From contig JAWSVD010000045.1 of NCBI GenBank assembly GCA_033852095.1, forward strand, positions 1 through 64,000: a DNA stretch of 64,000 nucleotides, written 5' to 3'. Below the pieces are notes generated by a model that was given only the letters and a program-made list of their open reading frames with translations, did no database searches and was not told where the DNA came from. This document shows positions 41,725 to 50,599 of this stretch, piece after piece (position 1 is the stretch's first letter; each line of letters opens with the position of its first letter). Both the position numbers and the translations under genes were made by a program. The stretch is from CALCKW01 sp033852095. Lineage in GTDB: Bacteria; Pseudomonadota; Gammaproteobacteria; CALCKW01.

Positions 41725-41890
41725 ATCTGTAAGAATATCGTTACAGAATGACAGCTGCTGCACGAATAGTGAAGCTTGGCGTGGGCGGTGCGGGCAGGTC
41801 TGTCGCCCGAGATCGCCCTTTCTGTGTCGATAAAAGCTAGAATGTGTCGATTATTTCCATCAAATCAAGCACAAAGGCAGCAGTTCGCAT

Positions 41891-42904
41891 ATGGCCAGCA
41901 AGCGATTTCTCACCGGTATCACCACCAGCGGCACGCCGCACTTGGGCAATTATGTGGGTGCTATTCGCCCGGCGATCGAAGCGTCTCAGCGCGATGACAC
42001 CGAGAACTTTTATTTTCTCGCCGACTACCACGCGCTGATCAAATGCCACGACCCGGAGCAGGTGGCCAAATCGAGGCTTGATATAGCGGCCACCTGGTTG
42101 GCGATGGGCTTGGACCCTGAGCGCGCGGTCTTTTACCGGCAGTCCGATATTCCCGAGATCATGGAGCTGAGCTGGATGCTCACCTGCATGACCGCCAAGG
42201 GCTTGATGAACCGTGCCCACGCTTATAAGGCGGTGGTGCAGGAGAACGTGGATTCGGGCGCGGCGGACGATGATAAGGGCATCACCATGGGGTTGTTCAG
42301 CTACCCGGTTTTGATGGCCGCTGACATCTTGATGTTCAAAGCCACGCATGTGCCGGTTGGCCGCGATCAAATACAGCACTTGGAAATGACCCGTGATATC
42401 GCCCAGCGCTTCAACCACCACTACAAGGAGCTGTTGGTCTTGCCCGAGGTGGTGGTGAGTGAGGATGACGCGGTGCTGACTGGCTTAGATGGCCGCAAAA
42501 TGAGCAAGAGCTACGGCAATACAATTCCCTTGTTTGAGCCGAGCAAAAAGTTGCGCAAACTGGTGATGAAAATTGTCACCAACTCGCAGCAACCGGGCGA
42601 GCCAAAGGACACCGCGGGCAGCACTCTGTTTGAAATCTACCGCGCTTTTTCCAGCGCCGAAGAGACAGCGGCGATGGCGCAGGCCTTCGCCGATGGCATT
42701 GCCTGGGGCGAGGCGAAACAGCAGTTGTTTGAAAAACTGGAGACGACCCTGGCCGAGCCGCGCGAGCGCTACCTGGAGTTGATCAGCAAGCCGGGCGACA
42801 TCGAAGAGGTTATGCAAGCCGGGGCTATGCGCGCTCGGGCTTATAGTGTGCCCTTGATCGAGTCCATGCGCGAAGCGGTGGGCATCGCCAGTTTTAAGGT
42901 TTGA
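41891..42904 (+). CDS. trpS: Tryptophanyl-tRNA synthetase
   Basis: The 337-residue class I synthetase charges tRNA-Trp. The HIGH-type motif is TPHLGNYVGAI near residues 16-26, and the KMSKS motif is GRKMSKSYGNTIPLF near 198-212. The segment HVPVGRDQIQHLEMTRDIA is typical for TrpRS. The start follows the family start, with GGCAG upstream. Confidence 0.97.
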   Translation: MASKRFLTGITTSGTPHLGNYVGAIRPAIEASQRDDTENFYFLADYHALIKCHDPEQVAKSRLDIAATWLAMGLDPERAVFYRQSDIPEIMELSWMLTCMTAKGLMNRAHAYKAVVQENVDSGAADDDKGITMGLFSYPVLMAADILMFKATHVPVGRDQIQHLEMTRDIAQRFNHHYKELLVLPEVVVSEDDAVLTGLDGRKMSKSYGNTIPLFEPSKKLRKLVMKIVTNSQQPGEPKDTAGSTLFEIYRAFSSAEETAAMAQAFADGIAWGEAKQQLFEKLETTLAEPRERYLELISKPGDIEEVMQAGAMRARAYSVPLIESMREAVGIASFKV

Positions 42905-42929
42905 TTGGGCGCAGTTGTTTGATTGCGCT

Positions 42930-42954
42930 CTGAGCAGCAGCCGTTGTTGCTCAG
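42930..42954. terminator. Hairpin between convergent trpS and hydrolase genes
   Basis: CTGAGCA pairs with TGCTCAG, and the stem can extend through G-U and C-G pairs to 11 bp around a CCG loop. It lies 26 bases after the trpS stop. There is no T-run. Confidence 0.4.
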
Positions 42955-42994
42955 GGCGGGTGTCTAAAGTGCGAGATGCTACGTTGGCCCGCCG

Positions 42995-43552
42995 TCAGTG
43001 TGTCTCCATTGCCGTGTTAATCCACGGCAGGAAACGCTCGTATCCCTGTGGATTGAAATTCGCAGACAGGCGGTTCATGAAGCCGTGCAGATAGGGCGTG
43101 TGGATCAGTTGAGTATTGAGTCTGCCGTGCAGCTTCTGCGCCAGCGCCTGCACATCAAAGCTCGGTTCTTTTAGTGGCAGGATCAGACGCGCTGTCCGCA
43201 GCGGCTGCAGGTCGATGTGGTGGCGAATTTGAGATCCATAGAAACAGAGCCCCTGTTCAATGTTTTGAATTTCTTGGTCTGCCAGTAGCTGCCAGCAGGC
43301 CGAGGCCCCCACGCTGAATCCGATCAGCTGCGTTATGTCGGGATTGTTCTGCAGGGTCGTTTTCAGATGAAGGCAGTATTTTACAAGGCCGACCTTTTCC
43401 TGAAAATACTGGTAGGCCTCCGCTTCAGTGCCAAATGCCATGCACTGCCCGCCGTAGGGATCGACCACATGCGTGTCGATCTGCAAGCGCTCGACCAGGG
43501 CATCAAGAGCGCTTGTTTGGCCAAAGATATCGCTGGCAATTAGAACGCGCAT
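42995..43552 (-). CDS. Dienelactone hydrolase-like alpha/beta hydrolase
   Basis: The 185-residue product is a small alpha/beta hydrolase. The opening MRVLIASDIFGQTSALDALV resembles the DLH family, and the nucleophile elbow is GFSVGASACW near residue 98 (a Ser nucleophile; classical dienelactone hydrolases use Cys). A C-terminal His is in YLHGFMNR. The shorter-than-usual length (DLH is about 230) suggests a divergent branch. Substrate is unknown. Confidence 0.65.
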   Translation of the reverse strand: MRVLIASDIFGQTSALDALVERLQIDTHVVDPYGGQCMAFGTEAEAYQYFQEKVGLVKYCLHLKTTLQNNPDITQLIGFSVGASACWQLLADQEIQNIEQGLCFYGSQIRHHIDLQPLRTARLILPLKEPSFDVQALAQKLHGRLNTQLIHTPYLHGFMNRLSANFNPQGYERFLPWINTAMETH

Positions 43553-43657
43553 GCTGTTGCTTTTGGAAGCTGAGAAAGCGTTATTCTACAGCGAAAGCCG
43601 TGCTCTTAACGGCGGTTAGCTACACTTGCATCCTCAGCGCTTTAACCGGAGTTATAT

Positions 43658-44686
43658 GTGAGCAGTACTGAGCCTAACCCTGTGCTGGTTGAATTTAGCC
43701 GCGGCCCCTTGGTCGAGAGCCGTCATCGCGGTGCCGTGGCAGTGGCATTTGCGGACGGGCGGCTGAAATACGCCTGCGGAGATATTGACTCCCCGGTCTT
43801 TGCCCGCTCCGCGCTGAAGCCGCTGCAGGCCATACCGTTGCTGGAGACGGGCGCTGCGGATGCCTGTGGTGCCAGCGACGCCCAACTGGCCTTGGCCTGT
43901 GCCTCTCACAGTGGCGAGCACTGTCATCATGATCTCGCCGAGCGCTGGCTGAAGGGCCTCGGCCTAGCGGAATCCGACCTCGCCTGCGGCCCCGCCGCCC
44001 CACTGGGGGAGCGGGCGAGTGTCGCCTTTCACCGCGCGGGCAAGGCGCCGGCCAAGCTCTATCACAACTGTTCGGGCAAACACGTCGGCATGCTTGCCGT
44101 GTGCTGCCATCAGGGAGAGTCGATCCACGACTACCAAGATCACCTCCACCCCTCGCAGCAACGCTGGCTGCGGGTGCTGGGTGACATGTGTGATCTGGAC
44201 GGTCGCGGCTTGCCGTGGGACTACGATGGCTGTGGTCTGACCGCGCCTGCCACGCCGCTGCGAGCGCTGGCCAAGGGGCTGGCACGATTGGCCGACCCGG
44301 TGGGCCTGATGACGGCTAGGCAGCAGGCCTGTGAACGCATTCACCACGCCATGACAACGCACCCCCAGCTGGTCGCCGGCGAGGGCCGGGCTTGCTCTCA
44401 GGTGATGCGGGCGCTGGCGGGCAAGGTGTCGGTCAAGACGGGGGCAGAGGGTGTATTTGCCGGGGTGGTGCCGAGCTTGGGCCTGGGCTTTGCGCTGAAG
44501 ATGGATGACGGTGCCTCGCGTGCTGCTGAGGTGGTGCTGGGCGCTGTGCTGCAACAGCTGGGGCTGTTGGATGCTCAGAGCGCGGCAGAGCTGCAGCCGG
44601 TGTTCAGGCCGGAGCTGCGCAACTCGCGGTCACAGTGCACCGGCGCGGGTTATCCCGCTGCCACTTTTCTGGAGGATTGGGCGTGA
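43658..44686 (+). CDS. Asparaginase (AnsA/ReAV-type, class 3)
   Basis: The 342-residue protein belongs to the asparaginase II family typified by Rhizobium etli AnsA. Visible signatures are ARSALKPLQAIPL near residue 48, CASHSGEH near 86, and NCSGKHVGMLAVC near 135. It would hydrolyse asparagine to aspartate and ammonia. It starts at GTG with CGGAG upstream; the ATG two bases earlier is out of frame and runs into TGA. The stop overlaps the next start (GTGA), so the following gene is co-translated. Confidence 0.9.
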   Translation: MSSTEPNPVLVEFSRGPLVESRHRGAVAVAFADGRLKYACGDIDSPVFARSALKPLQAIPLLETGAADACGASDAQLALACASHSGEHCHHDLAERWLKGLGLAESDLACGPAAPLGERASVAFHRAGKAPAKLYHNCSGKHVGMLAVCCHQGESIHDYQDHLHPSQQRWLRVLGDMCDLDGRGLPWDYDGCGLTAPATPLRALAKGLARLADPVGLMTARQQACERIHHAMTTHPQLVAGEGRACSQVMRALAGKVSVKTGAEGVFAGVVPSLGLGFALKMDDGASRAAEVVLGAVLQQLGLLDAQSAAELQPVFRPELRNSRSQCTGAGYPAATFLEDWA

Positions 44687-45546
44687 CAGCTTTGCGTGCG
44701 CAGGCCGTGTGGTGTGAGTGGTCGATTGACGAGCGATTGGGGCTGTTGTCGCCTTGGCTGGCAGAGCAAAGCCCGTTGCTGCGGGATGAGCTGTGCCTGT
44801 TGCAATGCCAAGCCCCTGCTGCTGAGCAGAGCAGCATCACTGAGCTGGCGGATGGCCGGCAGCTGCACGAGGGGCACGGCCCCGTGGGTCTGGTGGTCAT
44901 TTCCACAGAGCGTCAGCGTGGCAGTGCAGCGGCCCTGGCGCACATCATCTGGGCTTGCGCGTTGGGCAATGCGGTGCACTACAGCAGTGATGACGCAGAG
45001 CTTATGACGAGCGTGGCTGCTTTGCGGGATCGACTGTCTGCTCGTGATCCCGACCTCAGCGAGCTGCTGCGGGTGAGCGAGCAGACTTCAGTCGAGCGCC
45101 ACAGCTGCGTTGTTATCCCCAGTCTTGATCTGCACGTGGTGGTCGCGCCTTCGGCCGAACCATCAGAGTTGCTCGATGACCTTGCTGGGCTATCGCAAGG
45201 CGCGGTGCTGTGGGTGAACCACGCGCTGCACGTAGAGATCCAGCTGCGCCTGCCCGACATTGGGCTATTAGAGGACGCTGAAGCATTGCAGTCTAAGGCG
45301 CGCAGCGGTGTGTTTCTAGTGGCCTGTGGCTCAGTCAGGGATACCTTGCGGCGTTTGCAAGGCGACCGGCGGCGTACATCGCTCTACAGCGGAGATTGGC
45401 GGGAGGTGCAGCACAGCTGCGCCATGGCATCTGCGCGAGCTGTGCCCTTTGCTGTGAATAACTGCAGTGAGCCCTTGTTGGGTCTTGCTGAGGCCCGGTC
45501 GCTCTACCAGCGGCCCGCACAAACGGTGATCAGTCATGCAGATTAA
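44683..45546 (+). CDS. Unknown protein co-translated with the asparaginase; possible degenerate aldehyde-dehydrogenase-like fold
   Basis: This 287-residue product begins at GTG within the asparaginase stop. No family is firmly recognised. The middle part (HGPVGLVVISTERQRGSAAA, then HIIWACALGNAVHYSSDD) resembles the NAD-binding start of aldehyde dehydrogenases, where a PxG turn is followed by ALAAGN. A catalytic Cys/Glu pair in the usual setting is not visible, so catalysis of that type is doubtful. The end overlaps the next gene by 11 bases. Confidence 0.45.
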   Translation: MTALRAQAVWCEWSIDERLGLLSPWLAEQSPLLRDELCLLQCQAPAAEQSSITELADGRQLHEGHGPVGLVVISTERQRGSAAALAHIIWACALGNAVHYSSDDAELMTSVAALRDRLSARDPDLSELLRVSEQTSVERHSCVVIPSLDLHVVVAPSAEPSELLDDLAGLSQGAVLWVNHALHVEIQLRLPDIGLLEDAEALQSKARSGVFLVACGSVRDTLRRLQGDRRRTSLYSGDWREVQHSCAMASARAVPFAVNNCSEPLLGLAEARSLYQRPAQTVISHAD

Positions 45547-46375
45547 GCGGCCGTGGTTGATTGCCCTTGCGGCTGGCTTTGCGCTGTTGTTGTCCTTGCT
45601 TGCGATTTTTAAAGTAGCGGACAATCCGGGCGAGGCTTATCTAGAGCAGTCATTGCAGCGTGCTTTGATTACCTTTGCCACGGCGCGGGCGCTGAACGGG
45701 GTTATCTCGGTGGCGCAGGGCACGCAGATCGCCCTAGAGCCCGCTGGGGTCGGTGTCAACTTCTCGCCCGGCGAGATACTCGACCCGATCAATGACCTGA
45801 TCGAGCGCTTCTCTTGGGTCATGCTGGCGGCGAGCAGCTCGCTCGGCGTGCAAAAGCTGATGCTGAGCATCGGCGCCTGGTGGCCGGTCACTGTTGCGCT
45901 GATTGTCGCCTTGGGGGTGGCGGTGTGGGGGCTGTGGCAGGACGCCTGGTCACGGCCGGTGTTTAGGCTGATCGTGGGGCGCGTGCTGGTGTTTACGCTG
46001 CTGCTGCGTTTTGCCGTGCCGTTGGTCTCCCTCGGCGGTGAGCTGATCTACAGCCAGTTTCTCGCGCCCACCTACACCCAGGCCAGCGCCGAGCTGGAGG
46101 CGACCCATCAAGAGGTTGGCTCGCTCAACGAAGCCAGTGCGTCGCAGCGCGATGATGGCGCTGGTTTGCTGCGCCGCTTGGGGGATTTAGCCAGTGAGAT
46201 AGGCGATTGGCGGGCCAAGCTTGAGCAATACCGCACCGTGGCGGATTCTGCTACGCGCAGCGCCTTAGATCTGATCGTTTTGTTTATCTTCCAGACGGCC
46301 GTGCTGCCGCTGTTGTTTCTGTGGTGCTTATTGGGGTGGGCCGGGGCACTGTTCAAACGACTGGCGGGGACCTAG
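45536..46375 (+). CDS. Integral membrane protein, unknown function
   Basis: The 279-residue protein has an N-terminal helix (residues 7-27), two or three membrane segments between 85 and 172, a charged helical loop (residues 185-240) and a C-terminal hydrophobic pair (245-275). The segment VGVNFSPGEILDPINDLIER is strongly protein-like and probably conserved in gammaproteobacterial relatives, but no function is known. It overlaps the preceding gene by 11 bases, forming a three-gene unit with the asparaginase. Confidence 0.6.
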   Translation: MQIKRPWLIALAAGFALLLSLLAIFKVADNPGEAYLEQSLQRALITFATARALNGVISVAQGTQIALEPAGVGVNFSPGEILDPINDLIERFSWVMLAASSSLGVQKLMLSIGAWWPVTVALIVALGVAVWGLWQDAWSRPVFRLIVGRVLVFTLLLRFAVPLVSLGGELIYSQFLAPTYTQASAELEATHQEVGSLNEASASQRDDGAGLLRRLGDLASEIGDWRAKLEQYRTVADSATRSALDLIVLFIFQTAVLPLLFLWCLLGWAGALFKRLAGT

Positions 46376-46496
46376 TTCGGTCTATAAACGGGGTCTATAG
46401 ACGTGCACACGGCTTTGATCTTGAAACAAATAGTTGATGGTCTGCGCCTTCGTTTGAACTGAACTGTGTCCCGTTTTTTCGAATAGGTTTGCGCTG

Positions 46497-46961
46497 ATGG
46501 TCGCTGATGACGAATTCAATTTGGAGTTTCTGAGCTTAGAGGCGTCAGAGAGACAAGCGGCCTTTGAGCTGTACCGCGAGCATTTCTACGCTTTTGTAGA
46601 ACAGGCGATTGGCTGGGATGAGGGCTTTCAGCGGCGTGGTTTTATGAATAACTACCAGACTGAGTGGCTGCACTGGGTAAGCGCTGGCGAAGACACTGTC
46701 GCTTTGCTCTGTCACCGCGAGTATCCGCGCAGCATGCACGTTCACCTGTTGCTCGTCATGGCGCAGGGGCAACGATCAGGGTGGGGCAGGCGCACCGTCT
46801 TGGCGCTGCAGCGCAGGGCAGCGGAGCGAGAGCTGCCTATCAGCCTGAGTTGTTTTAAGTGTAATCGGCGGGCTCTGGCATTCTACGATGCAATGGATTT
46901 TGCCATCGTGGCTGAAGACGAGCATTTTTACAGTTTGCGCTGGAGCCCCGTGCCGGGGTGA
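46497..46961 (+). CDS. GNAT family acetyltransferase
   Basis: The 154-residue protein has the GNAT core: a beta-hairpin with SMHVHLLLVMAQG, the acetyl-CoA pyrophosphate loop QRSGWGRRTVLALQR near residue 92, and the late NRRALAFYDAMDF segment. The acceptor is unknown. It stands alone and is convergent with the Tim44-like gene. Confidence 0.8.
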   Translation: MVADDEFNLEFLSLEASERQAAFELYREHFYAFVEQAIGWDEGFQRRGFMNNYQTEWLHWVSAGEDTVALLCHREYPRSMHVHLLLVMAQGQRSGWGRRTVLALQRRAAERELPISLSCFKCNRRALAFYDAMDFAIVAEDEHFYSLRWSPVPG

Positions 46962-47027
46962 CAGGGGCGGCGCCTACTGTTTTGCTTCCCACGGACTGTT
47001 TGCCCGCGGGATAGAAATCAGTCTTTC

Positions 47028-47876
47028 TTAGCTTTCGCTCTGCTGCTGGATGCCCACGATCAACCACGGCGAGTTGTCGTGGCGCAGGTCGCGCTCCAAG
47101 TGCCATGTCTCGTTGACCTCATCTTCGCTGTTGTCCGATGTATCGCGACTGCGGCCGCTGTACAAGACGCTGATTTCAGCGAGGTGGGCGTTGCTGTCGG
47201 CGCGGACAATCTGTGCCTCCAAGAACAAGACTTCGGTGTGCTCTGCGCCGGTGTTCTGCGCACGCTCTGCCGCTAGCTGCGCGTAGAGAGCAGGGCTGCA
47301 GAACTCGCGGACCTTGTCCATGTCGTAGTCGTTCCAGGCCAGTTGCAGCCCATTGAAGTGCGCCCGTGCTGTCTCCAAGAACTGCTCCTGGTCAAAGCCC
47401 GCTGGCAGGTTGAAGGGGATATCGCTGCTCATGCTCGCAGCACCGCCACCGGCGGTGTTGGCTTGAGCTTCCTCTAGGGCGGGGCCGCCCGCCGTTGCTT
47501 GGCGCTGCATGCCCTGGCCCGCGCGCTGGCCGCTGGCTTGGGTCGCGCGGCTCTTCAAGAACTTCATCAACAAGAAGGCGATGCCGGCGAACATCAGGAT
47601 GTCCATCAGCTCGATGCCTTCAAAGGCACCACCGAAGAAGAGCGCCCCGAGCAGGCTGCCAGCCAGCAGTCCACCGAGCATGCCGCCCATCATGCCCTTG
47701 CGTCCGGTGCCTGCCGCTGCACTTGCCGGGGTGCTGGTGGTTTTGCTTGGCTGGGTTTGGTGCGTGTTCTGGCGTTTGCCGAAGGACTTCAGGCCGCCAA
47801 AACGCTTGGCTTCAGCGTAGTCCACAGGGGCCATCACCAGGCCAAAAATAAGGGTCATCAGGGCAAAAAATCGCAT
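47028..47876 (-). CDS. Tim44-like domain protein
   Basis: The 282-residue product has a signal peptide (residues 1-22), a low-complexity Ser/Thr/Ala segment, and a Gly-rich double hydrophobic region (residues 62-105, GMMGGMLGGLLAGSLLGALF). The C-terminal Tim44-like domain is at about 155-280, starting at GFDQEQFLETARAHFNGLQ. Bacterial Tim44-like proteins are membrane-associated and of unclear function, possibly linked to envelope protein handling. It precedes nothing in its direction and lies 24 bases after engB. Confidence 0.85.
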   Translation of the reverse strand: MRFFALMTLIFGLVMAPVDYAEAKRFGGLKSFGKRQNTHQTQPSKTTSTPASAAAGTGRKGMMGGMLGGLLAGSLLGALFFGGAFEGIELMDILMFAGIAFLLMKFLKSRATQASGQRAGQGMQRQATAGGPALEEAQANTAGGGAASMSSDIPFNLPAGFDQEQFLETARAHFNGLQLAWNDYDMDKVREFCSPALYAQLAAERAQNTGAEHTEVLFLEAQIVRADSNAHLAEISVLYSGRSRDTSDNSEDEVNETWHLERDLRHDNSPWLIVGIQQQSES

Positions 47877-47900
47877 GGGAAAAATCTCTGGAATGCTTGT

Positions 47901-48530
47901 TTATTGAGCGTTTGTATCGGGGGCATCGCCGACTTGACGATCATAATAGCTGTCCAGCAGGCCTTGCAGGTCGTCTATGCCCTCTTTTTTAAGGGAGGAA
48001 AACAACTGCAATGTCGCTTCCACGCCGGCGTTTTCGAGCTCCTTTTGGGTGGCCATGAGCGTCGATTTGGCTTGGTTTCGGCTGAGCTTGTCCGATTTGG
48101 TCAGCAAAAAGTGCAGCTCGGCGCGGCCCTGCTGGATCCAGTCGATCATGCGCCAATCGTGGTCGGTGAGCGGGCGGCGGGAGTCCATCACCACCACCAA
48201 GCAGGCCAGCTGTTTGCGTTCGGCCAGGTATTGTCCCAGGGTGTCACGCCAGTGGTTGAGCTGGCTGCGCGATACCTTGGCAAAGCCATAGCCGGGCAAA
48301 TCGACAAGGTAACGGCCTTCGTCGAGGTTGAAGTAGTTCATCAGCTGGGTGCGGCCGGGTGTCTTGGAGGTGCGGGCGAGCTTCTTATTGCCGGTCAAGC
48401 AATTGAGCGCGCTGGACTTTCCGGCGTTGGAACGGCCGGCGAAGGCTATTTCCACCCGTGAGTCAGTGGGGCACTGGATGAGTTTGTGGGCGCTAGTCGT
48501 AAAACTGGCTCCGTGATAAAGCGGGTTCAT
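47901..48530 (-). CDS. engB: Ribosome biogenesis GTPase YihA/EngB (YsxC)
   Basis: This 209-residue P-loop GTPase is needed for 50S subunit assembly. G1 is GRSNAGKSS near residue 33, G2 is in KTPGRTQ, G3 is DLPGYGFAKV near 76, and G4 is TKSD near 142. The divergent cytochrome c4 gene next to it matches the arrangement in Pseudomonas and relatives. Confidence 0.96.
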   Translation of the reverse strand: MNPLYHGASFTTSAHKLIQCPTDSRVEIAFAGRSNAGKSSALNCLTGNKKLARTSKTPGRTQLMNYFNLDEGRYLVDLPGYGFAKVSRSQLNHWRDTLGQYLAERKQLACLVVVMDSRRPLTDHDWRMIDWIQQGRAELHFLLTKSDKLSRNQAKSTLMATQKELENAGVEATLQLFSSLKKEGIDDLQGLLDSYYDRQVGDAPDTNAQ

Positions 48531-48748
48531 GGCGTCACTCGTTTAACGCGCGCAGCTGGAAAGCGGACAAAGGCCGTGTATTGGCTCTGGTTGCAAGCGC
48601 TGCAGGGCGGGTAAATATTTGCTAGGATCTTTAGGTTACAGATTGTACGGCGGACTGTCCCAATGGGCCACTGATACCGCCGCCACTGCAAGTGTAAAGT
48701 TCACATTTGCGATGTCGAATTTTTCAGCACTTAATTTTATGGGTCTAA

Positions 48749-49357
48749 ATGATGACAAAGGGAAAGATTCTGGCCGTGATGGCCGCTCTGGCGTTAACTT
48801 CTCCTGTGATGGCAGGCGGAGATGCTGCTGCGGGCAAGGCTAAAAGCGCTTCATGTGCAGCGTGTCATGGTGCAGACGGTAACTCGGCAGCGGCGACGTT
48901 TCCAAAAATCGCGGGACAGCACGCCGATTACATCACCAAACAATTGAAGGAATTCAAAGCCGGCACACGCGTGAGCGCACTGATGGCAGGTCAAGCGGTC
49001 GCCTTGAGTGACGGCGATGTGGCCGATCTGGCCGCGTTTTATGCCAGCCAAAAAGCGGCTATCGGCAAGGCTGATGAAGAGACTTTGGCGCTTGGCGAAT
49101 CGATATTCCGAGGTGGCATAGCCGAGACCGGCGCTGCAGCCTGTATGGCTTGCCACGGCATGAGCGGTGCCGGCATGCCAGGTGCTGGCTTTCCACAGCT
49201 CAAAGGCCAGTTTGCCGACTACACCAAGGCGCAGTTGTTGGCCTTCCGTGATGGCAGCCGCGACAACGACAGCGGCTCAGTGATGCGCGATATTTCCAAG
49301 CGCATGACTGATGCAGAAATCACAGCGGTCTCGCAATACATCGAAGGCTTGAACTGA
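48749..49357 (+). CDS. Cytochrome c4 (di-heme c-type cytochrome)
   Basis: The 202-residue exported protein has a signal peptide (ending VMAG, about residue 23) and two c-type heme sites, CAACH near residue 36 and CMACH near 132. These lie in two repeated domains of similar length, as in cytochrome c4. It carries electrons in the periplasm to terminal oxidases. It is divergent from engB and followed by dsbA, a setting known from Pseudomonas. Confidence 0.94.
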   Translation: MMTKGKILAVMAALALTSPVMAGGDAAAGKAKSASCAACHGADGNSAAATFPKIAGQHADYITKQLKEFKAGTRVSALMAGQAVALSDGDVADLAAFYASQKAAIGKADEETLALGESIFRGGIAETGAAACMACHGMSGAGMPGAGFPQLKGQFADYTKAQLLAFRDGSRDNDSGSVMRDISKRMTDAEITAVSQYIEGLN

Positions 49358-49380
49358 AACCTTGCAGTTCAGTTGCGCGA

Positions 49381-49397
49381 GCGGCGGTAGCCGCCGC
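49381..49397. terminator. GC-rich hairpin after the cytochrome c4 gene
   Basis: GCGGCGG pairs perfectly with CCGCCGC around a three-base loop, 23 bases after the stop. No T-run follows. The remaining 235 bases up to dsbA show no gene. Confidence 0.35.
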
Positions 49398-49632
49398 GCT
49401 GCTTCCAGTGGCTTGTCTCTGTTGCTTTGCTGGCGGAGTTGCTCACTGCTTGAACCCTTCTCTTTAGAGATACACTTCCGCAGCAAGTGCGCTGTTTTCT
49501 GGCGCTTTTCTGCGATCTCGGTTGTTTCACCGAGCCCTGAGATTTTGGTCTAGCTGTTGCGTGTCTAAAATACAGCTGCCGGAACTTTGTCGTTCCGGTG
49601 TGATCGAAGAATAAAATAACCCCAGCGAGTGA

Positions 49633-50271
49633 ATGACGGAAATGGCAAAACTCAACCGACGTGCGTGGATAGGAATGGTTGCCCTGGTGGGCATGGCAGG
49701 CAGTGCTCTCGCGGCAGAGCCGCAAGTGCCGGCGGCTTTTCAAGAGCTGCCATTGGCTCAAACGCAGCGCACCGATGGCATGGTCGAAGTTACCGAGTTT
49801 TTTTGGTATGGCTGCCCGCACTGCTTTTCTCTTGAGCCCACGATGAACAAATGGCTCGCTGAAGATAAGCCCGACAACTTGGTGTTTAATCGTGAGGCTC
49901 CGCCGCTGAATCCCAGCTGGCAACAACAGTCTCGGGCGTTCTACGCGGCCAAACAAATGGGCGTGCTGGATCAGTTTCACGAGCCTCTGTTCAATGCGAT
50001 TCACCAAGACCGCAAGAAGCTTAACACCGCAGATCAACTCGCCGATTTTGCTGACGGGCTTGGCATTGACGGAAAAAAACTCAAAAGCATGATGGCGTCA
50101 TTTATGGTGGACGGCGCGGTGCGAAATTCCATGAATCTGGCGGCAAAATATCAACTGACCGGTGTGCCAGCTGTTGTAGTCGCCGGAAAGTACAAGACAA
50201 GCGGTCAGCTGGCCGGCAGTTACGCCAATATGGTGGATGCCATTACGCAGCTGGGCAATGAGCTAAAGTAA
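49633..50271 (+). CDS. dsbA: Thiol:disulfide interchange protein DsbA
   Basis: The 212-residue periplasmic oxidase has a signal peptide (cut likely after SALAA), the DsbA active site FWYGCPHC near residue 60 and the cis-Pro loop LTGVPAVVV near 178. It introduces disulfides into exported proteins. The ATG at 49642 is an alternative start, since GGAA stands just before it. It is followed by a clear terminator. Confidence 0.95.
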   Translation: MTEMAKLNRRAWIGMVALVGMAGSALAAEPQVPAAFQELPLAQTQRTDGMVEVTEFFWYGCPHCFSLEPTMNKWLAEDKPDNLVFNREAPPLNPSWQQQSRAFYAAKQMGVLDQFHEPLFNAIHQDRKKLNTADQLADFADGLGIDGKKLKSMMASFMVDGAVRNSMNLAAKYQLTGVPAVVVAGKYKTSGQLAGSYANMVDAITQLGNELK

Positions 50272-50296
50272 ATCGCCTTTATTGTTTTTAAATATT

Positions 50297-50325
50297 AAAA
50301 AACCGGCTCATTAGCCGGTTTTTTT
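50297..50325 (+). terminator. Intrinsic terminator of dsbA
   Basis: AACCGGCT pairs with AGCCGGTT around the loop CATT, preceded by A4 and followed by T5. This is a classic rho-independent terminator 25 bases after the dsbA stop; the flanking A and T runs could also let it work in reverse. Confidence 0.9.
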
Positions 50326-50375
50326 ATGCATTGCAAGCTTGCAATAGGAGATATTCTAAACAAGCTAGCAGTGGG

Positions 50376-50381
50376 TATAAT
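50376..50381 (+). promoter_or_regulatory. Candidate -10 box upstream of the GAPDH gene
   Basis: A perfect TATAAT stands about 220 bases before the GAPDH start in a 274-base gap that otherwise holds no supported gene. No good -35 hexamer was found at 16-18 bases spacing, so the call is weak. Confidence 0.3.
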
Positions 50382-50599
50382 GGCAAAATTAACTCTGTGG
50401 ATTCACCGGGTGTCGGTGTTTCGTATCCATGGGGGGGATTTATTTGAAGGCGTGGAAACAGTGGTTGCTCCATTTCTCCTTGTCTTGGCCGCTAGTGGGC
50501 TGATAAATCATATCTTTTTGCGCCGATCTGTTGAGCAGTATTCGAAGAACGCGGGTCACGGTGCGCACCTATTTCCAGAAACTAAACCGCAGGTGATGC

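Noticed and set aside
46377..46412. Repeated GGTCTATA before the GNAT gene
   Set aside because: Only two short copies of eight bases; not enough to call a regulatory repeat.
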